From positions 3,038,001 to 3,102,000 of the forward strand of contig JAUEDM010000005.1 in the NCBI GenBank assembly GCA_033439685.1: a stretch of DNA of 64,000 bases, read 5' to 3'. Within the stretch, counting starts at the first letter, position 1; every line of letters starts with the position of its first letter. The translations under genes were made by a program, and so were the position numbers. The notes below the pieces were generated by a model. The model had not been told where the DNA came from, searched no databases, and saw only the letters and a program-made list of their open reading frames with translations. The DNA comes from Apodospora peruviana. Lineage: Eukaryota > Ascomycota > Sordariomycetes > Sordariales > Lasiosphaeriaceae. This document shows, piece by piece, positions 32,952-44,251 of the stretch.

Positions 32952-35900
32952 ATGTCCTTCGTGGGCACTGGCTCCTTCGGGAACTATGACCTGACGGCGC
33001 AAACCAGCGGCCAGCCGACCACGCTGGCAAGACAGACGACCCGTGAGTATGAACCAATGGAGGAGTCTGCCCTCGCTGGTGGCTCATCGCCGCCACGGAG
33101 CGAGGAGGTGACCCGAACACGCGCCACTTCCACCACCGAAGTTGGCGAGTCCGAGACGCCCCGCCATGAGAAGGAGATCAAGGGCGACAACAACAACAAC
33201 AACGACAACAATGACGACGCCGCTGCCGCCGCCGCCGACGACGACGACGACGACGCCGATGCGATCGAGCAAGCGCGTCGCGACAACATCGTGCTTGCCC
33301 TGGCGAGGAAGTACACGTCCCAGTCCCACGCTGGCAACTGGGAGCCTGGCGCCAATGTCTTCCAGATCGCTTCTGAAGAGCCCGACTCACCCCTGAATCC
33401 CAATGGCCCCAAGTTCTCCCCGCGCACCTGGGCCAAGGCCGTCGTCGAGATGGTCCAGAGCGAAGGTCATGCCTTTCGCACCAGTGGAGTCGCTTTCCAA
33501 CACCTGAATGTCTTTGGCTTCGGAACCCCAACCGACTACCAGAAGGACTTCCTCAACGTTTGGCTCGAGACTGTCGGCTTGGTGCGCAAGCTTCTCGGCC
33601 ATGGGAAGCGGCGCATCGACATCCTGCGCGACTTCGACGGCGTGGTTCGCCAGGGCGAAATGCTGGTTGTTCTCGGTCCTCCTGGCTCCGGCTGCAGCAC
33701 ATTCTTGAAGACCATTGCCGGCGATTACAACGGCATCTTTGTTGACGACCAGTCCTACTTCAACTATCAAGGTATGGCCGCCAAGGAAATGCACACTCAT
33801 CACCGTGGTGAGGCCATCTACACCGCCGAGGTCGACACGCATTTCCCCCAGCTCACTGTCGGCGACACGCTCACCTTCGCCGCCCGCGCCCGCGCCCCCC
33901 GCCAGCTTCCTGACGGTCTTTCGAAACACGCCTTCTCAAACCACCTTCGAGATGTCGTCATGGCCATGTTCGGCATCAGCCATACCCTCAACACCCGCGT
34001 TGGAAACGAGTACATCCGCGGTGTCTCCGGCGGCGAGAGAAAGCGTGTTACCATCGCCGAAGCAACTCTCTCGGGTGCACCCTTGCAATGCTGGGACAAC
34101 AGCACTCGTGGCCTTGATAGTGCTAACGCCATTGAGTTTGTCAAGACCCTCAGGCTGCAGACGGAGCTGTTTGGGAGCACCGCCTGCGTGTCCATCTACC
34201 AGTCGCCTCAGAGCGCCTACGATCTCTTCGACAAGGCCCTCGTTTTATACGAGGGGCGCCAGATCTTCTTTGGAAGGGCCAATGAGGCGAAGCAGTATTT
34301 CATTGACCTTGGCTTCGACTGTCCGGCTCGTGCTACCACGCCGGATTTCCTGACATCCATGACGAGTCCAAGGGAGCGCATCATCCGACCCGGCTTCGAG
34401 GGCAAGGCTCCGCGCACCCCGGATGAGTTCGCGACGGCTTGGAAGAACAGCGCTGCGTACAGATCCCTGCAGGCCGAGATTGAGGAGTACAAGACCAGCC
34501 ATCCCATCAACGGTCCCGATGCCGAAGCCTTCCGTGCCTCCAAGAAGGCCCAGCAGGCCAAGAGCCAGCGGGCCAAGTCGCCCTTCACCCTCTCATATAT
34601 CCAGCAGGTGCAGCTATGCCTCTGGCGAGGATGGCGGCGCCTGATTGGAGATCCTGGTCTCACGCTCGGCATGCTCATCGGCAACTTCGTCATGTCTCTT
34701 ATCATCTCCAGTGTTTTCTTCAATCTTCAACCGACAACGGCGAGTTTTTTCCAACGGGGCGCCCTTCTCTTCTTCGCCTGTCTCATGAACGCCTTCGCCA
34801 GCGCACTGGAAATCTTGACTCTTTACGCCCAACGTCCAATTGTGGAAAAGCACGATCGATATGCCCTCTACCATCCGTCTGCCGAAGCCATCGCGTCCAT
34901 GCTGTGCGACATGCCCTACAAGATTATGAACGCCATCATCTTCAACATCACGCTGTACTTCATGACCGGGCTGCGTCGTGAAGCAGGTGCCTTCTTCTTC
35001 TTCCTTTTAATATCGTTCGCTACCGTCATGGCGATGTCGATGATGTTCAGAACCATCGCCAGTTCATCACGTACACTGTCGCAGGCCATGGTCCCAGCTG
35101 CCATCATTATCCTTGCTCTTGTTATCTTCACTGGTTTCGCGATTCCGATCGACTACATGCTCGGTTGGAGCCGTTGGTTGAACTACCTCGACCCCCTAGC
35201 CTACTCCTTCGAAGCCCTGATGGTGAACGAGTTCCACGGCCGCGAGTTCCTCTGCACCGAGTACGTGCCGAGCCCAGCGGTTCCGGGATACGAGAACGTC
35301 GCATCCAGCAACCGGGTTTGCTCCGCCATCGGCGCAGTTGCCGGCCTGCCATACGTCAAGGGTGATGACTATGTCAGTTCGGGCTTTAGCTACTACAATG
35401 AAAACAAGTGGAGGGATTTCGGCATTATTCTTGTCTTTATGGCCGGATTCCTCTTCTTCTACATGGTGACTGCCGAATCGGTTGCTGCCAAGAAGAGCAA
35501 AGGCGAGGTGCTGGTCTTCCGTCGTGGCCACAAGCCCGCCGCCTTCAAGGAGAACAAAGGGGATGCTGAAGCTGGTGGCACCGCTGTCGCTGGGTCTGCT
35601 GTCGCTATCGCTGCCGAGCACAGCGATAGCCCGTCCACCAAAGAAGCCGGCTTTATCCAACGACAGACCAGCGTCTTCCACTGGAACAACGTCTGCTACG
35701 AAGTCAAGATCAAGTCCGAAACCCGCAAGATTCTTGATAATGTCGACGGCTGGGTCAAGCCGGGCACACTGACTGCTTTGATGGGAGTCTCTGGGGCTGG
35801 AAAAACAACTCTTCTGGATTGCCTTGCCGACAGAACTTCCATGGGTGTGATCACGGGGGAGATGCTAGTCGACGGCAACCTCAGAGACGCCTCATTCCAA

Positions 35901-37691
35901 CGCAAGACCGGTTACGTCCAACAACAGGATCTTCATCTTGAGACCACCACCGTTCGCGAGGCCCTGAACTTCAGTGCCGTGCTTCGCCAACCCGCTCATG
36001 TTCCGCGGGCCGAAAAGCTTGCCTACGTCGACGAGGTTATCAAGTTGCTGGATATGGAGGAGTATGCTGATGCTATCATTGGTGTTCCCGGTGAAGGTCT
36101 TAACGTGGAGCAGAGGAAACGTCTCACCATCGGCGTGGAGCTGGCTGCGAAGCCGCCGCTCCTCTTGTTCGTTGATGAACCGACTTCTGGTCTTGACAGT
36201 CAGACTTCGTGGGCTATCTTGGATCTGCTGGAGAAGCTCACAAAGAGTGGCCAAGCTATTCTCTGCACCATTCACCAGCCGTCCGCCATGCTTTTCCAGC
36301 GTTTCGACAGGCTGCTCTTCCTGGCCAAGGGTGGAAAGACGGTCTACTTCGGCGATATTGGCAAGAACTCGAAAACCATGACATCTTACTTCGAACGCCA
36401 AGGAGGTTTCCCCTGCCCGCCCGAGGCAAATCCGGCCGAATGGATGCTCGAGGTCATCGGCGCAGCACCGGGAACCACGAGCGACATCGACTGGAACAAG
36501 GCATGGCGTGAAAGCTCCGAGTACTCTGATGTGCAGGGCGAGCTGCAACGTCTCAAGGCCGAGCCCAAGGAGTCCAACCCGATATCCGACGACCCCAACA
36601 GCTATCGCGAGTTTGCCGCATCGTTCATGACCCAGCTCGTGGAGGTGAGCCGCCGTGTTTTCGAGCAGTACTGGCGCACTCCATCATACATCTACTCCAA
36701 GATCGCGCTGTGTGTTCTTGTCGCGCTCTTCATTGGCTTTGTGTTCTTCAATGCCCCCAACACCATTCAGGGTCTCCAGAACCAGATGTTTGCCATCTTC
36801 AATCTCTTAACCGTGTTTGGCCAGCTTGTGCAGCAGACTATGCCGTACTTTGTTATCCAACGTTCACTGTACGAAGTCCGTGAGCGGCCTTCAAAGGTAT
36901 ACGGCTGGAAGGTTTTCATGTTGTCACAAATCATTGTTGAGCTCCCCTGGAACATCCTGATGGGTGCCCTTATGTTTTTCTGCTGGTATTATCCCGTTGG
37001 TCTGCACCACAACGCTGAGGCGGCGGGTCAGGTTGCTGAGCGGGGTGGTCTCATGTTCCTTCTTCTTGTGGCCTTTATGCTCTTCACATCCACCTTTACC
37101 GACTTTATGATTGCCGGTTTCGAGACGGCGGAGGCTGGTGGCAACATCGCCAATTTGCTTTTTACGCTCTGTTTGATCTTCTGCGGTGTGCTCGCCAATC
37201 CGGACACACTCCCTCGCTTCTGGATTTTCATGTACCGCGTCAGTCCCTTTACTTATCTGGTCAGCGCTATGTTGTCTGTTGGGGTAGCCAACACCAACGT
37301 TGTGTGCGCCGCCAACGAGCTCTTGAAGTTCTCCCCACCCAACGGCTCTACATGTGGAGAGTATATGTCGACTTACATCAAAACGGTTGGCGGCTATCTC
37401 GAAGACGAACTCAACACCCGCGAATGTGCGTATTGCGCCATGGGTGACACAAACGTTTTCCTTGCCAGCGTGAATGCCGACTACGCCGACAGGTGGCGGA
37501 ATTTTGGGTAAGTTTTCTTGTCTCCCTTTTTGGCGCTCCTTTCATCCGGTGTCCAAGACATGGCAATTTGCTAACATGATGACAGAATTATGTTTGCATT
37601 TATCATCTTCAATATCTTCGCGGCGCTCGCCGTTTACTGGATTGTGCGCATGCCCAAGAAAAAGTTGGGCGGCAAGAAGAAGAAGGAATAG
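32952..37691 (+). CDS. PDR-type (ABCG) full-size ABC transporter
   Basis: Two exons (32952-37507 and 37586-37691) with a 78-nt intron encode 1,553 residues in the (NBD-TMD)2 order of the pleiotropic drug resistance family. NBD1 has GPPGSGCST (Walker A, about 241), VSGGERKRV (signature, about 357) and LQCWDNSTRGLDSANA (degenerate Walker B with Asn for Glu). NBD2 has GVSGAGKTTLLD (about 946), the degenerate signature LNVEQRKRLTIG and LLFVDEPTSGLDS. This mix of one canonical and one degenerate site is typical of PDR pumps such as Pdr5 and Cdr1. The small second exon supplies the last transmembrane helix and a lysine-rich end (KKKLGGKKKKE). Such pumps export azoles and other hydrophobic compounds at the plasma membrane. 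The N-terminus carries an Asn/Asp/Ala tract (residues about 79-103) encoded by trinucleotide runs. Confidence 0.96.
33186..33261 (+). repeat. In-frame trinucleotide low-complexity tract
   Basis: AAC, GCC and GAC codons repeat within the ABC transporter gene and encode runs of Asn, Ala and Asp before the first nucleotide-binding domain. Such tracts tend to vary in length between strains. Confidence 0.85.
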
Positions 37692-38294
37692 GCTGGTTTG
37701 TTCCAAACCAAACAAGAAAAATGGCGCACGGGGGAGAAAGAGCTAGATCACTGTCCTCTTGTCACGCTTAAGTGAGGGATGTTATCTGCATCGCATTTCC
37801 CTCTCCTTCATACTGTTTTCTTCCCTTTACACCCTCCCGAATCATGTAATAAAATCTGCGTTTACATTGCTACGAGTGCACTTCAGCATTGTACATTTCA
37901 TATGTTGTATCTAATTCACCGCCTACACACTACCGTACAGTGTATGGCTTACAATTTTCTTCTTGTTTCCTATCTGCATATTACCATTTACTATAAACTA
38001 TTCTAGAGCCTGGAGAGCGGCGTCACATACAATGTATTCATCCTGCTAGAGTTTTGCTTAGCAAAGCTGGAATAAAGTCGCATATTTGCTATGACTGAAG
38101 AGCAACAATCTAACTCTTCTTCTGGTCATGCACAATCATAAACGCCTCCCTGGTGATAAGGTGACGCGCGCTGTCTTATGATATTTCTATGTCCGTTTTA
38201 CAAAACTTGGGTACCTTGGGCTTGACTGAGACTCTCCATCATCGCAAAGCTTACACCGATACATGATATTAGGAACGACAACGCCGTCATTGTC
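37692..38294. other. Intergenic, convergent 3' ends (ABC transporter / SAM50)
   Basis: 603 bp, AT-rich compared with the genes, consistent with two 3' untranslated regions. No gene is seen. Confidence 0.6.
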
Positions 38295-40131
38295 TCAGAG
38301 AAAGTTGATCCCTACACCGACCTGCAGCCCCTTACGCCCTTCCTCCCCTCTCCGCACCACAAGGGGCAAGCTGAAGTTGAGTTCGAACCTTGCTACGGGA
38401 TGGGCATAGACCAATCCAACGCCGGCAGCCATACTTGGAAGTCCATTGGTCAGCTCCCCAACTGCGGATTTCATACCGTCTAGGACGGTCTTCGAATCCA
38501 GCAGAGCCGAAGGGTATGCGCTCTCCTGTTTTGCCTTACCCTTGTTCTTCATCGCTACTAACCGTCCGCCGTTGGCAAAGAGCTGGATCCTCAACGGTGA
38601 CGATGGCCCAGTGCGCGGCAAAGGAAGTAGCATGTTTATACTACCAGCGGCAAACACGTCGCCGCCCACGGAATCTCCGCTGTCGTGAGGCCCCAACCCT
38701 CCGAGCTTGAAGCCACGTACATCGGTCGGTCCGCCGAGCAAGAAACGGTCATTGATGCGACTGGGTTGCGCTCGACCGGCCGCGAGGTCGTATCCGAGGG
38801 GAAGTGGGTACAAGGCACCCATCCGGAGACCACCGCCGATTGAAACCCCTGGGAGTGCCAGTGGTACGGCAGCATGGAGTTCGATCTCGGACTTGCAGAA
38901 GGAGACGTCACCTTTCAAGGGACCCCATCCGGCGAGCTCGGAGATGGTCCGGACAAGGTAACCGCTTTGCCTAAGATGGGGATTGCTGGTGTCACGGCGG
39001 TCACGGGTAAACGTGTGGGTTATGGAGCTCTTGAGCGAGTCGCCGGCATCGGCGCGGACCGTGGGCGATGCGCCAGCAGCAAGGTTGGTGAGTTGCCTCC
39101 AGACACCAGAGTAGGCCAGGACATGACTGTCGCCGTCGCCAGTCAAGCACGCTAACCGGAGATTTCCGCCGGTCAGATGTTCTTCGTGCGAGGCCCAAGG
39201 CTTCGCGGTTGATGACCGTAGGCCTTCCAGGGCCAGACGGACATACGGGTTGCCGTTCACGGGGGCAGATAGGGCGGCATTGTAGGCGGACCGTGTCCGT
39301 GTGCCGGTGCTTGCGTTAATGGACAGTGTCTCAGCGCCGCCGAAGATGTTGCGCACAATGGCATTGGTATATGCCGACCCCTCGGCATTGCCAAAGTCGG
39401 TGCCGGCGGTGAAGACCAGACGCGATTTTTCCTTCAGGCTGATGGAGACGTCGAGTTCGGTTGTGTCGGGCTGCAGACCTGGTTGGCCTTGGTGGGCATC
39501 GGATACGAAAAGGCGGATGCTGTCCTCCTTGAAGATGTCTGTGTTTTACGAGTGAAGGGGGCATGTTAGCGTCAACATGGTTGTGATGAAGCTGGCGTTT
39601 GAAGATGCATTTCGCGTACCAAACCGAAAGAGCTTGTCGGTAGCTTTGTTCAGGGAGGAGACAAGTTCGCCAAATGTTCTGGCACCACTTGAGCCATGTT
39701 GGATGACAGGCTTGAAAACGTGATCAAGCAAGCTCCGGCGAGTGTTGGTTGCACCGTGAACCTCGATCGACCTTAATGCCGCTGGCGTAAGAGTGTAGTC
39801 GTCGAGCTGGGGAGAGGCAGGAGAATCGATCAGCGCGCGGTTCGACAGGTGGTTCGGCGAGGATACACAAGCCAGGACAGGCTTACTATAGGTGTTGCCG
39901 GGCCGGGATAAGGCTGATGCTGGGCCTGTTGAGGAACGCTACGGTCAGTGAGGTGGCGGCGGAATCGGGGCGGCGACGGGCGGCGACGGCAGCGATAGTG
40001 GCAGCGACAGTAACAGCGACACAGCAACTTGTTTACGTTGAGGCAGGGACAGAGAGTTCTTCGCAGGAACAGAGAGGAGTATGTAGTTAATTGCGTACCT
40101 TGCTATCATTGGAGCTCGAGGATGCGGCCAT
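38295..40131 (-). CDS. SAM50: SAM50, sorting and assembly machinery beta-barrel (Omp85 family)
   Basis: Four exons (40099-40131, 39887-39925, 39620-39806, 38295-39538) with introns of 173, 80 and 81 nt encode 500 residues, the usual fungal length. A short Ser-rich start leads to one POTRA domain (SIEVHGATNTRRSLLDHVF to the SIRLF..LDVSISLKEK segment). The rest is the 16-strand surface-antigen barrel with SLKEKSRLVFTAGTDFGNAEGSAYTN, GNPYVRLALEG, the Omp85 signature loop DVRGF (IRGF in most homologues) and the terminal strand LQVGVGINFL. Sam50 folds and inserts beta-barrel proteins such as Tom40 and porin into the mitochondrial outer membrane. The first two exons (33 and 39 nt) are tiny, so the N-terminus is the least certain part; the next Met option lies much further in. 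The gene is divergent from UBC6 across 857 bp. Confidence 0.92.
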
Positions 40132-40988
40132 GGCCACGAAGACGTGCTTGTGGTCCTGCCTAGCCTGCGACGGAGTGGTTTTCTCGTCAATTGTCAATTG
40201 ATCCGGGTGAGGTCGGAGGAGCCTCGGAGAAGTCTACGGAGTAATGATGCAGGCTGCAGCCCTGAACAGTGGGCGCCCGCTGAGGCCCGCCCTTACGAAG
40301 TCCTAAACTTCAGTAGGTAGGGGATTCCAGCGGCCCCGCCTGGTGCTCCGGGTGGATGGTGTTGAAACAGGTGGTGTACGGATTTGTACAGTTTGTACTG
40401 GACGAATGCACGGTATGGGCACTCTTCGATTCGACGTGTTGTTGTGTCTGCGCGGAAGATCGAGCATTGGACGGCCCAGGCTTGGCCCAGCAAGGAAGAT
40501 GTCAAAGAATAGCTGTTCACACTGTGTGTCTCCCGTCAGTGTCTCAACCTCAGCCCCCCTGAAGTAGACTGACTCCCTTACAGAGTGCCAGGGCGTCCAT
40601 CGCCTCAATTGCGCGCTCAACTGTCCAGGTTCCCATCCCGTCAGCTCGCTCGCCGATTCCACCCTGGCAGCGTCATTCGCCATTCGCTTCCAGACTTCAT
40701 CGACATCCATCCACACCACCGACAACAACCATCACACTACCAACCCTCTGTTACTGCAGACTTCAACAACAGCCCATTCATCCAGCCCCCGTGCGCTCGA
40801 ACGAGTGAACCGAGTCCGGCTAGCGATACTAAATAAGGTGTCCGTTCGCTCGCCGACGACATCCTCGTGCGCTTTCCTGGCGTCACAGTCGCCTCCATCT
40901 ACAACATCTTTTTCGCTCCTTCTCCCTTGTGAGGCTATTCCGAGGCACCACTGCTCCTGTTGTTTCATCGCCCCGCCGCCGCCAAATC
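40132..40988. other. Divergent promoter region SAM50 / UBC6
   Basis: 857 bp between the two start codons. The right part is CA/CT-rich, as in fungal leaders (CACCACCGACAACAACC at about 40,714). No gene is recognised. Confidence 0.6.
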
Positions 40989-41925
40989 ATGGCCACCCGT
41001 GCAGCACAGAAGCGCGTACGTCTTCTTCTCCCTGAAATTCGTCGCAGTTGTCTACCAGGATTGTTGGCTAACTACTTCTCTTCTCTTGACAGTTGACGCG
41101 CGAGTATAAAAGCATCTCGGAAAACCCGCCCCCGTACATTACCGCCCATCCTTCCGAGTCTAATATATTGGAGTAAGTCGATTGCCCATCACCCTCCCCG
41201 GCGTCTTGTCGGCAGCTGACGATACGTCTTACAGATGGCATTACATCATTACAGGCCCCGAGAACACTCCCTATCACGGCGGCCAGTACTGGGGAACGCT
41301 GATATTCCCCCCTAACTACCCATTCGCCCCGCCGGCCATCCGAATGCACACGCCCTCTGGTCGGTTCCAGCCTTCCAGCCGTCTATGCCTCTCTATTTCC
41401 GACTTCCACCCCCGGTCCTTCAACCCTGCCTGGGAGGTGTCGACCATCCTCATTGGTCTTCTTTCCTTCATGACGTCGGAGGAAATGACGACCGGCTCTG
41501 TTTCGGCCAGTGAAACAGAACGGAAATACCACGCAGCGCGCTCGCGATGGTGGAACTCGACAGGTGGCGGGTCACATCTCAAAGCCGAGCGTGCCGTGGG
41601 CAAGGGGAACGTTAAGGCTGGCGATGGTGGAGCCAAGTTCAAGTCAGAGTGGCCTGAAGTAGACCAGGAGAACTGGAAATGGATGAAGGAGAACAAAGTC
41701 GACCCTGCTTCGGGGACTAGGGCGGACGCAGGTGGTCCTTCCTGTGGGCCGCAACTTGGTATCGCTGCCGGGAGCGGCCACCAGGCACACGCAGTCGTGG
41801 ACGCCGTTATTCAGCAGAGGGAGGCGGGACAAGGCTGGATATTCAACAACAAGTTGATACTGACCGGCGCTATTGTCTTTATCTACGTGCTTATCGCTCG
41901 GGTGCTGGGAGAGGGCACTTTGTGA
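40989..41925 (+). CDS. UBC6: Tail-anchored ubiquitin-conjugating enzyme E2 (Ubc6-type)
   Basis: Three exons (40989-41015, 41093-41172, 41235-41925) with introns of 77 and 62 nt encode 265 residues. The E2 core begins KRLTREYKSISENPP and contains ITGPENTPYHGGQYWG, FPPNYPFAPPAI and the active-site segment SSRLCLSISDFHP. The catalytic Cys is residue 87, the same number as in yeast Ubc6. The hydrophilic linker ends in a single C-terminal membrane helix (LILTGAIVFIYVLIARVLG) followed by only five residues, the tail-anchor layout of Ubc6/UBE2J. With Doa10 it ubiquitinates ER-membrane and misfolded substrates for degradation. The very short first exon (nine codons) is supported by the MATRAAQKRLTREY junction. 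Confidence 0.96.
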
Positions 41926-42932
41926 GCGCGGAGGCAAGGCCCATCATTGCCGCCCCCGCCCCCGGCGGCCCGTTCTCCTTTTCTGAGAACGGAACTCGCT
42001 TCCGTGTGAACATGGAAGCACTTCTTAATATTCTTCTGCTCTTTTGGCGGACGAAGGCATTTCACTCGGTAAAATTTCCCCATTCTGTTGTTATATCCAG
42101 CTGGTTGGCTCCAGCATTGGCGTTGGCGTTTGGATCGGATCTGTTGTGACGATAATGGGAAGGCGTTGCTCTTATGTTTCTATCAGCGGCTCTATTGGGT
42201 GTCGTGCTTTGTGCACCTGTCATACTAATACGGTGGGCTGAATTTGGCTTATCCGTTTACTGTTATGAGATATACGGGGTGTGGAATGAAAGGGGCTCAG
42301 AGTCTGAGGGCAGTGGTAGGCAGGAAAGCTCGAGATTCGCACCAGCGTTCAGTTCTGACATCCGTTGTAATCCGTTGTATACCTTGCTAAGGAGGAGGTA
42401 GATAGGTATTGTTAATGACCTAAGATATGCAAGAATGCCCTCGTCAGCCTCTCCATACATTGGACTTTGGGGGTCTATCTCCAGATGCAGGCCGCCACAA
42501 TACCGGCAGCATGGTCAGTTTACGCAGCAATTTATCGGTACATGATGCCGCATACTCCGAATCAACGCATCCGGGCCATCTTCCTGTAGGGTCGGACATC
42601 CCGCTGCGGGGTAGAAATTGAGGTAACATGGGCCACGGCTTGCTCAAGTGTACGGGTTAGGTTGCGAGCTGACCAGTTCAGGCAGTAGCGAGCTGTGACG
42701 TGCTCGTCCCCTCCCACGATTCCTACCAGGTAAGGTACCTACCTATAGGTATATAAAGCACTCCCTGAGAGCTCAGCAAGTGCCCTGTTGTTGGTTCCTC
42801 CATTGCCCTTCCATCTTATGCTCTCCCTCGAGTACCGTCCTCCCTTCGAGCTCAAGTCAGCCCGAAGCAAAAATTAATAAAGACTAACAACCAGCGCCAA
42901 CAAGGTCGATAAAGTAAGGAAATAACCCAAAG
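41926..42932. other. Intergenic between UBC6 and the aldo/keto reductase
   Basis: 1.0 kb between two rightward genes. It holds the UBC6 3' region and the promoter of the next gene, including a GGTACCTACCTATAGG stretch directly left of a TATA box. No other gene is seen. Confidence 0.6.
42750..42757 (+). promoter_or_regulatory. TATA box of the aldo/keto reductase gene
   Basis: TATATAAA lies 176 bp upstream of the ATG at 42933 and immediately follows a GGTACCTACCTATAGG tract. The leader between it and the gene is CT-rich. Confidence 0.45.
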
Positions 42933-44127
42933 ATGGCTGAGATCCCCCTCGGTCTGAAGGAGTCGGTCGAGAACTCCAAGTGCGAGTATCGTCGACTCGG
43001 GAAAAGCGGCCTACGAGTTTCGGTGCCCATCTTTGGCTGCATGAGCTTCGGCGATCCCAGAACGCTCGACTGGGTCATCGAGGAGGACCAGGCCCTGGAG
43101 TTGCTGAAAGCTGCCTACGACAGGGGCCTCAATACTTGGGATACGGCCAATGTCTACTCGAATGGTGCATCCGAGATCATCGTTGGCAAGGCCATCAAAA
43201 AGTTCAATATCCCACGCGACAAGGTTACTGTCATGACCAAATGCCACTTCGCTGTTGGCGAGTCGCCCGAGGTCCGCTCGGTCTTCTGGAGGCCGCAGAT
43301 CGCTGCGTCCAAGGACTATGTTAACCGCTCCGGCCTCTCGCGTGCCGCCATCTTCAACCAAGTTGAGGCCTCGCTCAAACGCCTGGACACGCCCTATATC
43401 GACTTGCTACAAATCCACCGCTTTGACCCGGACACTCCCATGGAGGAGACGATGAAGGCGCTGCACGACCTCGTGCAGTCGGGCAAGGTCCGCTACATCG
43501 GGGCCAGCAGCATGTGGGCTACGCAGTTCGCCCAGCTGCAGTTCTGCGCCGAGCGTAACGGCTGGACCAAATTCGTCAGCATGCAGAACCACTACAACCT
43601 CCTGTACCGGGAAGAGGAGCGCGAGATGAACCGTTTCTGCGATGCTACGGGTGTCGGTCTCATCCCCTGGGCTCCTTTATGCCGCGGGCACCTCGCCCGC
43701 AGACCTGACGAGTTCGGCAGTACCGCCCGCAGCAAGGGAGAGAAGGAGAACCAGCCGGGCATGCCAGGGCAAGCTGAGCCTGACCTGACGATAATCAAGC
43801 GTGTTGTTGAACTTGCAGACAAACACGAGTGGCCGGTACGTGTATTGACAATGGTTTCCTCCAGCCTGGCGCATGAGCAAATTCCCCAACTCGGACCAAC
43901 CCTGAACCAAAATGGGATTCTTGCTAACCGGTGAGCTAAAATCCAAGCAGATATCCCATGTGGCCTTGGCATGGATCAACAAACGAGTTACTAGTCCCAT
44001 CGTCGGCATCAGCAGCATCTCGAGGCTGGAGGAACACATCTCAGCACGTGGTAAGATCTTGACGGATGAAGAAGAAAAGTACCTGGAAGAACTCTATCAA
44101 CCAAAGTTGGTAATAGGCCATTCTTAG
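42933..44127 (+). CDS. Aldo/keto reductase (versiconal-acetate-reductase / potassium-channel-beta-like group)
   Basis: Two exons (42933-43835 and 43951-44127) with a 115-nt intron encode 359 residues. The tetrad is present: Asp and Tyr in WDTANVYSNG, Lys in VMTKCHF and His in LLQIHRFD. Other marks are EYRRLGKSGLRVS at the start, VRYIGASSMWATQFAQ, QNHYNLLYREEEREM and, from exon 2, ISHVALAWI and SPIVGISSISRLEEHI, which bind NADPH. Fungal relatives reduce aldehydes and aryl-aldehydes and some act in secondary metabolism, but no backbone enzyme lies nearby, so a general detoxifying aldehyde reductase is likelier. It is convergent with the beta-mannosidase gene only 124 bp away. Confidence 0.93.
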
Positions 44128-44251
44128 CACGGGAAAAGTTTGAAGCAAGATTATCTATGGGGATAACTTCCATTGGTTGGTAGGATCAGCATAGGCTTTG
44201 TCTATCACCAGTGAGTCTGAAATGACATCTTATTAACTAAACCATTCGACC

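Noticed and set aside
33387..33929. 180-codon open frame on the minus strand within the ABC gene
   Set aside because: It is opposite the first nucleotide-binding domain of the transporter and shows no homology of its own.
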